45,244 bases of DNA from Hyphomicrobiales bacterium. Lineage in GTDB: Bacteria; Pseudomonadota; Alphaproteobacteria; Rhizobiales; Beijerinckiaceae. Under the pieces are notes generated by a model, which made no database searches, was not told the DNA's origin, and was given only the letters and a program-made list of their open reading frames with translations. Of this stretch, positions 1 through 8,349 are shown one piece after another. Every line of letters starts with the position of its first letter. Within the stretch, counting starts at the first letter, position 1. The translations under genes were made by a program, and so were the position numbers. The stretch lies in the NCBI GenBank assembly GCA_027483505.1, contig JAIXUP010000084.1, positions 1-45,244 of the forward strand. The letters are read 5' to 3'.

Positions 1-109
1 GATCCGTGGCATGACTGTGGGCAAATCCCCACCCTGCCTTGCCGAACCCCCACCCCGTGTCCATGTCTCCCCAAGGGGCAGGCGACAAAGGCAGGCTGGC
101 GTGGCCGGG

Positions 110-1822
110 GTGAAGATCACAAACGAGCAGGAGGTCCGGGCCTGGCTTGAGGGAAAGCCGCGTGCATGGGCAGTGGCAATCGCGGCACGCGCCGCGTTAC
201 GGGTTGTGCCAGTGTGGCGTGCCATCTTTACAGTGAACACGGTCAAGGGTTTTCGGGCGGATGATGCAGTTCTGGCGCTGTTCAGATGCGTTGCAGTATC
301 GCGATTATCCGTCCTTTTGCCCAGCCGCGATTTGAAGGCCCTCTCCTCCGCCTCCTTTTCCGCCTCGGCTTCCGTGCTTTCCGCCTCCGCCTCCGCCCGT
401 TCCGCCTCCGCCCGTTCCGCCTCCGCCTCCGCCCGTTCCGCCTCCGCCGCAGCTGCCCTCCCTTCCGCCGCATTTTCTGCCTCAGTCGCCGCCTCCTTTT
501 CCGCTTCCGCGTGTTCCGCCTACGCTTCCGCCGCCTCGGCTTGGGACGCAGTAAAGACTGATGCGGAGGCATTGGAAAAAGAACTGCCAGCCAGCATGAC
601 GGGTCATTTGTGGCGGAGTCGGGTTGGCGGCGACCCGTGGGCCATAGCAATTATCTCGGCAGAGCCACCGGATCGGCTCACGCACGAGTGGGGTTATCTC
701 AAGCAACATCTTGGTCCCGCCGACAACTGGTGGGTCTGGACCGAGTGGTACGAAGCCATCGTCGAAGGCCGCCCCGCCTGGGGCCTCAGCCACGAGACCG
801 GCAACGGGATCATGTTTGCGGCTTTGACCTGGCCGGAGGAGGAGTGGAGCAAAGGCCCCGCCCATGTGAACGGACGCTTGGCGAAGATGATTGAGGCGGC
901 GCGGGTGAAAACCGCCGAGCCTCCGTTGCCTGTCATTCCGGACTCAAAAGTTGGGCCTGACTGGCAAGAACAGCCTGCGACAGGCTTGCTCAGTCCAGAG
1001 CCAAGACTGGAGCCGCAATCGAAAGCCGAGTTGGCTGAACTAGACCTGTTGCTACCACTCCTTCGAAGGTGTGTTGACGACCTGTTGCGGACAGCGAACG
1101 CCTCACAATCAAATTCCGTGAAGCGCTTCTTGCCGCGAGTTGAGTATTACCACTCGGCGATCTCGCGCGAACAACTGTCAATCGATGAGGTCTATGCAGC
1201 GGGACTGCGACTGCGCAACGCTCACGAGCGCTTGAGGCGCGACGTCGTCGAGGATGGCTTCCCAGATATCGCGATGGAGATAGGCGAGGCATTTGACAGC
1301 ACAATCGGGCTCCATGGCCCGGTTATCCTGTCAACCGTACGCGGAAAGCACCTTGATCAGCTGGCGCGCGATCACAATAGAACGAAGGCGGAAGAACTCG
1401 AATACAAGCAAAAGGCGCAAGCCTTTGCCGAGAGCGTGAACGCCTCATCGTCCGTTGTTACGCCGAGTGGCAAGACACTCGTTGTCGAAGCCAATGAGGA
1501 AATTGCGGACGGCCCATTTCCGGAGCGCTCGACTACGAACGCCGAGGCTGTCAACAACAGCCTCCTTGTCACCTTGGCGAAGAAAGCAACAGCCAAGGTG
1601 GCTGAAGGTCTGGCTGTTGACGGGGTCAAGAACGGAGTGGGTTTGGTCGGCGCAGTCGTGTTCGCGAAAGCCGGCATGGACCCAACTTCAGCGTTCCTTC
1701 TTGCGAACCAACCTGTTTTGATCGGCCTTGCCGCATCGGCTGGCGAGAGCTTGGCGTGGCTGCCCCACTTCCTGCGCTGGCTCCGCTACAAAGTCACAGG
1801 TTTTGTCGGAAACGGCTCATGA
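110..1822 (+). CDS. Hypothetical protein with Ala/Ser low-complexity region
   Basis: I do not recognise a named family. The frame is open from position 11, but a GTG at 110 (start MKITNEQEVRAWL) is preferred because the upstream residues look non-coding (Pro/Arg-rich). In order, the product has an N-terminal segment of about 45 residues (AWLEGKPRAWAVAIAARAAL), then an Ala/Ser/Arg tract of about 70 residues encoded by a short DNA repeat. A Trp-rich segment follows (WWVWTEWYEAI), then a charged helical middle part, and a hydrophobic C-terminal stretch that may contain one or two membrane segments. The second half of the gene has visibly lower GC than the genes to its right, which suggests a separate origin. 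No neighbour hints at function. Confidence 0.55.
   Translation: MKITNEQEVRAWLEGKPRAWAVAIAARAALRVVPVWRAIFTVNTVKGFRADDAVLALFRCVAVSRLSVLLPSRDLKALSSASFSASASVLSASASARSASARSASASARSASAAAALPSAAFSASVAASFSASACSAYASAASAWDAVKTDAEALEKELPASMTGHLWRSRVGGDPWAIAIISAEPPDRLTHEWGYLKQHLGPADNWWVWTEWYEAIVEGRPAWGLSHETGNGIMFAALTWPEEEWSKGPAHVNGRLAKMIEAARVKTAEPPLPVIPDSKVGPDWQEQPATGLLSPEPRLEPQSKAELAELDLLLPLLRRCVDDLLRTANASQSNSVKRFLPRVEYYHSAISREQLSIDEVYAAGLRLRNAHERLRRDVVEDGFPDIAMEIGEAFDSTIGLHGPVILSTVRGKHLDQLARDHNRTKAEELEYKQKAQAFAESVNASSSVVTPSGKTLVVEANEEIADGPFPERSTTNAEAVNNSLLVTLAKKATAKVAEGLAVDGVKNGVGLVGAVVFAKAGMDPTSAFLLANQPVLIGLAASAGESLAWLPHFLRWLRYKVTGFVGNGS
379..448 (+). repeat. In-frame tandem repeat, alternating 21- and 15-bp units
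   Basis: Units starting TTCCGCCTCCGCC begin at 379, 400, 415 and 436, with lengths 21, 15, 21 and a 13-base partial. Every unit is a multiple of three, so copy changes keep the frame and vary the number of Ser-Ala-Ser-Ala-Arg blocks in the host protein. Looser TCCGCC hexamers extend on both sides (about 347-535). Confidence 0.8.
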
Positions 1823-1828
1823 GCACCC

Positions 1829-1859
1829 CGTCATGGTCGGGTCAAGCCCGACCATGACG
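1829..1859. repeat. Perfect 13-bp inverted repeat, REP-like or terminator
   Basis: CGTCATGGTCGGG at 1829-1841 pairs perfectly with 1847-1859 around a 5-base loop (TCAAG). It starts 7 bases after the stop of the preceding gene. No T-run follows, so it is either a rho-independent-like hairpin without a U tract or a dispersed intergenic palindrome. The rest of the 1823-1960 gap shows no gene, only a G-run/C-run potential hairpin near 1928-1948. Confidence 0.7.
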
Positions 1860-1960
1860 ATGTGGGCTGTGGCGTGGCTTACAATCCCCGCTTCCCGCGC
1901 CGCCCGCCTGCGCGGCGCCTGCGCTTGTGGGGGGCGGGGCTTGCCCCCTATGCTCACGCG

Positions 1961-3193
1961 ATGAGCTCAGTGTCCGAATCCGCCTCTCCTTATGTGCCTG
2001 ACAGCCGCTATGCTTGGCGGCGGCTGGCGGCCTCGCTGGTCTTTGCGACGCTGGCCTGCATCGGCTCGTGGTCGGTGGTGGTGGCGCTGCCGGCGGTGCA
2101 GGCCGAATTCGGCGTGGTGCGCGGCGCGGCATCCGCGCCCTACACCCTGATGATGATCGGCTTCGCCATCGCGGCCATCGGCATGGGCCGCCTGTCGGAC
2201 CGTTTCGGGATCGTGCCGGCCATGATCATCGCCGCCCTGTGCCAGAGCGTCGGCTACCTGCTGGCCGGCCTGTCCGGCTCGATCTGGCAGTTCGGCGCGG
2301 CGCATCTTTTGATCGGCATCGGGGCTTCCATCGGCTTCGCGCCGCTGATTGCCGACATCTCGCACTGGTTCGTGCGCTCGCGCGGGCTGGCGGTGGGCAT
2401 CGCCGCAACAGGCAACTATCTGGCCGGCGCGCTGTGGTCGCCGATCGTGCAGGGGCTGATCGCCAGCCACGGCTGGCGCTGGACGCATATCGCCATCGCC
2501 GCCATCCTGGCGCTCGTCATCATGCCGATGGCGCTGATGTTCCGCCGCCGCGCCCCGCAGTCCAACTACGCCAGGGCGGAAGCGGCCAGCGATGCGGCGC
2601 GCGCGGGCCTCGGTCTGTCCCCCAATTCGCTGATGACGCTGCTCTGCGTGGCCGGTTTCGGCTGCTGCATGGCCATGGCGATGCCGCAGGTGCATATCGT
2701 GGCCTATTGCGCCGATCTCGGCTACGGCGCGGCGCGCGGCGCCGAAATGCTGGCGCTGATGCTCGGCCTCGGCATCATCAGCCGCATCGCCTCGGGCTTT
2801 CTGGCCGACCGGATCGGCGGCGTCGCGGTGCTGCTGATCGGCTCATCGATGCAGGCGGCGGCGCTGTTCCTGTTCCTGTGGTTCGACGGGCTGACCTCGC
2901 TCTACATCATCTCCGCGATCTTCGGCCTGTTCCAGGGCGGCATCGTGCCGATGTATGCGATGATCGCGCGTGAGTACATGCCCCCGCGCGAGGCGGGCGC
3001 GCGCGTCGGCTTCGTCATCACCGCGACCATCGCCGGCATGGCGGTGGGCGGGCTGGCCTCGGGCTACATCTTCGACCTGTTCGGCTCCTACCGGATGGCG
3101 TTTCTGAACGGCCTCGCCTGGAACCTCGTCAACATCACGCTGATCGGCTGGCTTTATGCCGGCCCGCGCCTCAGGCAGGGGCGGCTGGCTTGA
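1961..3193 (+). CDS. MFS transporter
   Basis: A 410-residue inner-membrane permease with about 12 predicted hydrophobic helices. The loop-2 MFS signature is visible as GRLSDRFGIVPAM, and a related loop (SGFLADRIGG) starts the second half, so both six-helix halves are present. ATG at 1961 is chosen because the first helix (LAASLVFATLACIGSW) follows after about 20 polar residues; the open frame upstream is non-coding in character. The pattern resembles monocarboxylate/oxalate-formate-type MFS carriers, but the substrate cannot be read from the sequence. The next gene starts 54 bases downstream, so co-transcription is possible. Confidence 0.85.
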   Translation: MSSVSESASPYVPDSRYAWRRLAASLVFATLACIGSWSVVVALPAVQAEFGVVRGAASAPYTLMMIGFAIAAIGMGRLSDRFGIVPAMIIAALCQSVGYLLAGLSGSIWQFGAAHLLIGIGASIGFAPLIADISHWFVRSRGLAVGIAATGNYLAGALWSPIVQGLIASHGWRWTHIAIAAILALVIMPMALMFRRRAPQSNYARAEAASDAARAGLGLSPNSLMTLLCVAGFGCCMAMAMPQVHIVAYCADLGYGAARGAEMLALMLGLGIISRIASGFLADRIGGVAVLLIGSSMQAAALFLFLWFDGLTSLYIISAIFGLFQGGIVPMYAMIAREYMPPREAGARVGFVITATIAGMAVGGLASGYIFDLFGSYRMAFLNGLAWNLVNITLIGWLYAGPRLRQGRLA

Positions 3194-3247
3194 CGGCGGC
3201 GGGCGCGCGGCGCACATGGCGCGTCTTGCGAACAGAAAGTCGAGATC

Positions 3248-4273
3248 ATGCTTGAGACCACACTGGCCGGCTCCCTGCCCAAACCGCTCTGGCTCGCCGA
3301 GCCCGAAAAGCTCTGGGCCCCATGGCGGCTCGAAGGCGCCGCGCTCGAACAGGGCAAGCTCGATGCCACCATCCTCGCGATCAAGCTGCAGGAGGACGCC
3401 GGCATCGACATCGTCGGCGATGGCGAGCAGGCGCGGGTGCATTTCGTCCACGGCTTCCTCGCGAACCTCTCCGGCATCGACTTCGCCAAAAAGACGATGA
3501 TGGGCATCCGCAACAACCGCTACATGGCCGAAGTGCCGACCGTTGTCGGTCCGATCCGCCGCAAGGGCTCGGTGCATGGCGCCGAAGCACGCGCCGCGCG
3601 GGCGCACACGGCCCGCAGGCTCAAGTTCACGCTGCCTGGCCCGATGACCATCGTCGACACGATCGCCGACGAGCATTACGGCCGCCGCGCCGATCTCGCC
3701 ATGGCCTTCGCCGAGGCGCTGAACGAGGAAGCGAAGGAGCTTGAGGCGATCGGCGTCGATGTCATTCAGTTCGATGAGCCCGCCTACAATGTCTACATGA
3801 GCGAAGTGGCCGACTGGGGCATCGCGACGCTGGAGCGCGCCGCGCAGGGCCTGAAGTGCACCACGGCTGTCCACATCTGCTACGGCTACGGCATCAAGGC
3901 CAACATCGACTGGAAGCACACCCTGGGCGAGAGCTGGCGCCATTACGAGGACACGTTCCCGGTGCTGGCGCGGTCCAGCATCGACCAGGTCTCGCTCGAA
4001 TGCCGCAACAGCCGCGTACCGATGGATCTGATCGGCCTGCTCAAGGGCAAGGACGTGCTGGCCGGCGCGATCGATGTCGCCTCCGACCACATCGAAACGC
4101 CCGAAGAGGTGGCTGCCAGCATCCGCGCGGCGCTGAAGTTCGTCGATCCCGGCAAGCTGTTTCCCTGCACGAATTGCGGCATGGCCCCGATGTCGAACGC
4201 TGTGGCCTATGGCAAGCTTGCGGCGCTCAGCGCCGGTGCGGCCATCGTGCGCAAGGAGCTTGGCAAGGGCTGA
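3248..4273 (+). CDS. Core MetE-type methionine synthase (C-terminal domain only)
   Basis: 341 residues corresponding to the catalytic C-terminal barrel of cobalamin-independent methionine synthase, without the N-terminal folate-binding half of full MetE (about 750 residues). Zn ligands of the family are visible: H209 and C211 in VHICYG, E251 in SLEC, and C310 in CTNCGM. Such core enzymes transfer a methyl group to homocysteine. Known core-MetE groups are folate-independent and use other donors (methyl-corrinoid proteins or unknown), so the donor here is open. Methionine made here would feed S-adenosylmethionine, the substrate of BchM and others, but no direct link to photosynthesis is shown. 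The stop overlaps the next ATG by one base. Confidence 0.85.
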   Translation: MLETTLAGSLPKPLWLAEPEKLWAPWRLEGAALEQGKLDATILAIKLQEDAGIDIVGDGEQARVHFVHGFLANLSGIDFAKKTMMGIRNNRYMAEVPTVVGPIRRKGSVHGAEARAARAHTARRLKFTLPGPMTIVDTIADEHYGRRADLAMAFAEALNEEAKELEAIGVDVIQFDEPAYNVYMSEVADWGIATLERAAQGLKCTTAVHICYGYGIKANIDWKHTLGESWRHYEDTFPVLARSSIDQVSLECRNSRVPMDLIGLLKGKDVLAGAIDVASDHIETPEEVAASIRAALKFVDPGKLFPCTNCGMAPMSNAVAYGKLAALSAGAAIVRKELGKG

Positions 4274-4638
4274 TGCTGCGCAACCTGGAGCACCGCACCC
4301 GTCCGGTCGCTTCCAGTCGCCAGTTCGCCTGGCGCCTTGTGCGGGCCTGCACCGTCTGGGTCGTGCTGACGGTGTTCGGCCTCACGCTCGGCATGGCCGG
4401 CTACATGCTGACCGAGGGCATGGCACCGATCGATGCCTTCGTGAACGCGGCGATGATCCTCTCCGGCATGGGCCCGGTGGGTGAGCTGAAAACGAGCGGC
4501 GGCAAGCTGTTCGCCGGCTCCTATGCCATCATCTCGGGGCTGTTGATCGTGATCGCGACCGGGTTCATTCTCGCGCCGGTCTTGCACCGGGTGATGCACA
4601 TCCTGCATGTCGACGACAGCAAGAACAACGACAACTGA
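4273..4638 (+). CDS. Small two-helix membrane protein with pore-loop-like segment
   Basis: 121 residues starting at ATG 4273, which shares one base with the stop of the methionine synthase gene (TGATG), so translation is likely coupled. Predicted layout: basic N-terminus, helix 1 at about residues 24-45, an amphipathic re-entrant-like segment at about 51-72 containing SGMGPVGE, helix 2 at about 82-104, and a polar tail with HVDDSKNNDN. The helix-pore-helix plan and Gly spacing recall the ion-channel 2TM (Ion_trans_2) fold, but the canonical TVGYG filter is absent, so channel activity is only a possibility. I know of no named family for it. Confidence 0.75.
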   Translation: MLRNLEHRTRPVASSRQFAWRLVRACTVWVVLTVFGLTLGMAGYMLTEGMAPIDAFVNAAMILSGMGPVGELKTSGGKLFAGSYAIISGLLIVIATGFILAPVLHRVMHILHVDDSKNNDN

Positions 4639-4671
4639 CGGATCTTCACTGCTGCCCCGAAAGCCCCGCGC

Positions 4672-5055
4672 ATGCCCAACCAGCAACAACCCGTCGGCCA
4701 GCTGACGATCAAGATTAGCGCCATGCCGGCCGACACCAACGCCAATGGCGACATCTTCGGCGGCTGGGTCATGGCGCGCATGGACCAGGCAGGCGGCATC
4801 GCGGGCGTCGAGCGCGCGCAGGGCCGCGTGGTCACGGTCAAGGTCGACACGATGACCTTCATCCGGCCGATGAAGGTCGGTGATGTGCTCTGCGTCTACA
4901 CATCCATCGGCGACATCGGGCGCACCTCGATGAAAATCAACATCGAGGCCTGGGCCCAACGCTTCCGCACCAACGCCATGGAGAAGGTGACGGACGCGAC
5001 GTTCACCTTTGTGGCGGTCGATGATGACGGCAAGCCGCGTGCGATCCCGCGTTAA
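4672..5055 (+). CDS. Acyl-CoA thioesterase, YciA-like hotdog protein
   Basis: 127 residues of the hotdog-fold acyl-CoA thioesterase family. Typical family segments are present: NANGDIFGGWVMARMDQAG, with the catalytic Asp of NxxGdiFGGwlm, then VKVDTMTFIRPMKVGD and a final beta strand ATFTFVAVDDDGKPR. Length matches YciA-type single-hotdog enzymes that act as oligomers in the cytoplasm and hydrolyse a broad range of acyl-CoAs. The start ATG at 4672 is the first in frame and directly precedes the conserved N-terminal strand; its ribosome site is weak. It lies 33 bases after the small membrane protein gene and may belong to the same transcript. Confidence 0.88.
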   Translation: MPNQQQPVGQLTIKISAMPADTNANGDIFGGWVMARMDQAGGIAGVERAQGRVVTVKVDTMTFIRPMKVGDVLCVYTSIGDIGRTSMKINIEAWAQRFRTNAMEKVTDATFTFVAVDDDGKPRAIPR

Positions 5056-5180
5056 GCAAGACTGTTGATCGCTGGCAGCGGCAGCCTCGTTTCCGGCGAA
5101 TGCCGACAATTCTAACGATTGGTTCAATCCGGGCGAAAGCAACCGTCCCCATGATCTCCCCTCACAAGGAAGGTGAGATT

Positions 5181-6227
5181 ATGTCACAGGCATTATCCCT
5201 GTCGGGCCTGGAAAGCGTGGCGCAAGGCGATGAATCGCCGCGCCGCGGAGCGATTCTCAGCGCCCTGACCAATCAGTATGTCGAGCTCGAGCCCAGGCTC
5301 AGCGATCGCCACATCGAACTGTACGACAATGTCTTCAGGCTTCTGGCCCAGGGCATCGAGGTCCAGGCGCGGGTGGCGTTGTCCGAAACGCTGGCCCCGA
5401 TGAAGCGGGCGCCACGCGAGGTGGTCCGGGATCTGGCCAATGACGACTACGTGATCGTCGCCTCGCCGGTTTTGCAGCAATCGGTGGTGCTCGACGATGA
5501 CGACCTCATCGCCGTGGCGCAAAAGCGCGGCGAAGGCCACCGGATCGCGCTGGCGCAAAGGCCCGCTCTGAAGCCGGCTGTGACCGACGCCTTGCTGGAG
5601 CGCAAAGAGCAGGCGGTTCTGGCCCGGCTGATCAGCAATGACACGGCGACCCTCTCGCCTGCGGGCGCGACGACCCTCACCGATGTGGCCGCCAGCAACG
5701 AAGTGGTGGCGCAGGCTCTCGCGGCACGGCTCGCCCTGCCGGCCACCGCAGTCATGCAGATCCTCAGTGCGGCCCGGGCGGCCGTGGTGAACATGCTGGT
5801 TGAAGCGCGTCCGGACGCATTGGCCGGCCAGATCAGCGGCGCCGTGAGCAAGGCCGTCGACGTCATGGCCACGGTGCCGGCGGCCCCGCAGGGCGACATC
5901 AGCCATGACCACATCGTTGCGCTGTACAGCATGGATGAACTGGCGGATGTGGCCGGCGCGCTCGCGCGGCAGACAGACCTTGAACCCAAGCTTGTTCTCA
6001 GCGCCATGAAGGCGAGGTCGGTCGATCCGCTGCTGGTGGTGTTGAAGGCGGCCGGCTTCGCGATGCCGCTCGCTGAAGCGATGATCTCGGTCAAGATCGG
6101 GGTCCCGGTCGGTTGGTCGGCCCTGCAGGGGCCGCTGATGCAGTACAGGCGGTTGACGGTCGCCAATGCGGCCGCGATGCTGCAGGTGCTGCTGCTGCGC
6201 GACGCCGATCAGTCACCGCACGCATAG
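5181..6227 (+). CDS. DUF2336 domain protein
   Basis: 348 residues, mostly helical. The pattern matches DUF2336 proteins common in alphaproteobacteria: LSDRHIELYDNVFRLLAQ near the N-terminus, repeated helix-turn units of the type RLISNDTATLSPAGATTLTD, and a C-terminal LLVVLKAAGFAMPLAEAMI segment. No enzyme motif is visible; family members are uncharacterised. The start ATG 5181 is chosen over the upstream open frame because AAGGAAGGTGAG lies just before it. That ribosome site sits in the loop of a small CTCAC/GTGAG inverted repeat (5160-5176). The 125-base gap upstream holds no gene. Confidence 0.8.
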   Translation: MSQALSLSGLESVAQGDESPRRGAILSALTNQYVELEPRLSDRHIELYDNVFRLLAQGIEVQARVALSETLAPMKRAPREVVRDLANDDYVIVASPVLQQSVVLDDDDLIAVAQKRGEGHRIALAQRPALKPAVTDALLERKEQAVLARLISNDTATLSPAGATTLTDVAASNEVVAQALAARLALPATAVMQILSAARAAVVNMLVEARPDALAGQISGAVSKAVDVMATVPAAPQGDISHDHIVALYSMDELADVAGALARQTDLEPKLVLSAMKARSVDPLLVVLKAAGFAMPLAEAMISVKIGVPVGWSALQGPLMQYRRLTVANAAAMLQVLLLRDADQSPHA

Positions 6228-6316
6228 GACGCCTGCGGCTTCGCGCCGCCGTGGCGGGTTTCTGTCCCGTTTGCGATGGTCTACGCTCGCTGTCCTGACC
6301 CTTGTGGGAGGCCGGC

Positions 6317-7327
6317 TTGCTGACCCTGACCTATGATGACCTGCACACGGCCGGGGAGCCGGTCCGCATCGTGACGGGCGGCTACCCGGACCTGCCGGGC
6401 GGCACGATCCTTGACCGCCGCCGCGCCGCGCGCGAGCGGTTCGACACCCTTCGCCGCGCCATGATGTGGGAACCGCGCGGCCATGCCGGCATGTATGGCG
6501 TGATCCCGGTTCCCGCCGCGCACACTGAGGCGCAGTTCGGCGTGCTGTTCACGCATCATGAAGGCTACTCCACCATGTGCGGCCACGCCACGATCGCGCT
6601 GGCGAAGTGGGCCGTTGAAACCGGGCGCGTGGCTGCGGTCGAACCGGAGACCCGCTTCGCCTTCGAGGCGCCGTGCGGCCTGATCAATGTGCGTGCCGAG
6701 GTGAACGCCGGCGTGGTGCGGGCCGCGAGCTTTGAAAGCGTGCCGTCCTTCGTCTTCGCCCGCGATCTGGTCGTGGATGTGCCGGGATTCGGCACCGTGA
6801 CCTGCGACATCGCCTATGGCGGCGCCTTCTACGCAGTTTTGCCGGCTTCCGCGATGGGGCTGGACTGGGCCGCAACGCCCTTGCCGCGCCTGGTTGATGC
6901 AGCCGCCGCGCTGACCGACACGATCCGGGCGCGGATGGCCATCACGCATCCGTCGGAGCCCGATCTGGGCTTCCTGTACGGCACGATTCTCACCGATGGC
7001 GCGCCGCCCGGGCAGGAGAGCGCCAATCTGTGCATCTTCGCGGAACGGCAGATCGACCGCTCTCCGACCGGCTCCGGCGTCACGGCCCGCATGGCGCTCG
7101 ACCACGCCAAGGGCCTGGTGAAGCCGGGCGAAACACGGCGCTTCCGGTCGATCACGGGCGGCGTCTTCACCGGCAAGGTGCTGCGCGATGCGCCCATCGG
7201 GCCGCTTCCCGCCGTCATTGTCGAGGTCGGCGGCAGCGCGCACTGGATGGGCAAAGGCCAGTTCATCATCGACCCCGGCGATCCGCTCGGCCACGGATTT
7301 GAGTTGCCGACGACGCTTGCGGGGTGA
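6317..7327 (+). CDS. trans-3-hydroxy-L-proline dehydratase (proline racemase family)
   Basis: 336 residues of the proline racemase fold. The first catalytic motif is intact (STMCGHA, C88), but the second, usually DRSPCGTG, reads DRSPTGSG with Thr at 251. Cys-to-Thr at this position is the known signature of trans-3-hydroxy-L-proline dehydratases, which make delta-1-pyrroline-2-carboxylate instead of racemising. The TTG at 6317 is preferred because GGGAGG sits five bases upstream (6306-6311); a TTG at 6302 is in frame but poorly placed. It is cytoplasmic and likely catabolic. No reductase for the imine product is adjacent. It converges with the mepA-like gene, whose end is 15 bases away. Confidence 0.85.
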   Translation: MLTLTYDDLHTAGEPVRIVTGGYPDLPGGTILDRRRAARERFDTLRRAMMWEPRGHAGMYGVIPVPAAHTEAQFGVLFTHHEGYSTMCGHATIALAKWAVETGRVAAVEPETRFAFEAPCGLINVRAEVNAGVVRAASFESVPSFVFARDLVVDVPGFGTVTCDIAYGGAFYAVLPASAMGLDWAATPLPRLVDAAAALTDTIRARMAITHPSEPDLGFLYGTILTDGAPPGQESANLCIFAERQIDRSPTGSGVTARMALDHAKGLVKPGETRRFRSITGGVFTGKVLRDAPIGPLPAVIVEVGGSAHWMGKGQFIIDPGDPLGHGFELPTTLAG

Positions 7328-7342
7328 TGCGCCGCAGTTGGC

Positions 7343-8296
7343 CTAGCGTGCCACCAGCACCTGGCGGCATTCCGCCGGAAGCGCATCGACAGACATCGGC
7401 GGCTTCGGCTTGGGCGGGGTTCCGGTCTGCGGCTTCTTGGGCGCAAAGATCGCCTTTTGCTGCGTGGCCAGCCAGTCGCTGAGTTCCTTGCCGCAGCCAT
7501 CGCCATCCGGCGGGCTGTCCTGCTCCTGGCAGGTGGTCGAGCCGTCCGGACAGCCCATGCGGATGTGGAAATGGAAATTGTGCCCCCACATCGGGCGGAC
7601 CTTGGAAAGCCACGAGCGGTCATTGCCGGCTTCGCGGCACATGGCCACCTTGATCGCCGGATTGACGAAGATGCGGTGCACGCGCGCGTCCTGTGCTGCA
7701 TGCCTTACGAGCCGCGTGTGGTTGACGGTCCAGACCGCGCTGTCCACGTCCATCCAGTCGCGGCGCACCATGTTGGTGGCCGGCATGTTCTCGCGCTGCT
7801 CCCGGTTGAGGCGGCTGCGGGGCATCGGGGTCAGCCAGATGTCGGCGTCAAGGCCGATCTGGTGCGAGGCGTGGCCGGTCAGCATCGGGCCTCCGCGCGC
7901 CTGGCTGATGTCGCCGACCAGGATGCCGGGCCAGTTCGCCACGCGCGGCGCCGCCTTCGCAAGGCTTTCGAGATAGGCGATCAGGTCCGGATGTCCCCAC
8001 ATCCGGTTGCGGTTGAGGCGCATCACCTGCCAGGTGTCGCCATCGACCTCAAGGGCGCTCGCCCCTGCGAGGCACCCGCGCGCATAGGAGCCGATGGCCC
8101 GCGCCTCGAGGCTGGACGCCGGGGTGTTGCGCTTGCCGAACTGGACCTTGGCAGCCCATTCGGGCGTCCTTTCAAGGACGCTGGCGCGGCGGTTGGCTTC
8201 TTCCTCGGCCGTGCTTTGCGCCCAAGCCGGCGACGGCATCAAGGCGGCGGCCAGCAGCCACAAGGCGCCGGCACAGGGGAGGGTCCGAAGCGACAT
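7343..8296 (-). CDS. mepA: Penicillin-insensitive murein endopeptidase MepA-like
   Basis: 317 residues with a Sec signal peptide (about 1-26, ending PAWAQS), so it is periplasmic. Family zinc motifs are clear: GHASHQIGLDADIW at about 141-154 and WGHNFHFHIRMGCP near the C-terminal third. It cleaves D-Ala-meso-DAP cross-links in peptidoglycan. The C-terminus carries a Pro/Lys-rich stretch (PKKPQTGTPPKPKPP) and extra cysteines. ATG 8296 is chosen because it starts the signal peptide; the longer open frame upstream (to 8446) runs into the glycosyltransferase gene and is non-coding. It lies 53 bases downstream of that gene on the same strand and may share its transcript. Confidence 0.9.
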   Translation of the reverse strand: MSLRTLPCAGALWLLAAALMPSPAWAQSTAEEEANRRASVLERTPEWAAKVQFGKRNTPASSLEARAIGSYARGCLAGASALEVDGDTWQVMRLNRNRMWGHPDLIAYLESLAKAAPRVANWPGILVGDISQARGGPMLTGHASHQIGLDADIWLTPMPRSRLNREQRENMPATNMVRRDWMDVDSAVWTVNHTRLVRHAAQDARVHRIFVNPAIKVAMCREAGNDRSWLSKVRPMWGHNFHFHIRMGCPDGSTTCQEQDSPPDGDGCGKELSDWLATQQKAIFAPKKPQTGTPPKPKPPMSVDALPAECRQVLVAR

Positions 8297-8349
8297 GAAC
8301 GAATCTTGCCTGCTTCGCGCCGTTTCGGCAAGGGCGGCGCTGATTCCGA

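Noticed and set aside
379..448. CRISPR-like array
   Set aside because: The repeats are short, contiguous and in frame with a coding region; there are no spacers.
2843..4090. Minus-strand frame of 415 codons opposite the MFS and methionine synthase genes
   Set aside because: Spans the ends of two clear plus-strand genes; Asp/Arg/Gln-rich shadow without motifs.
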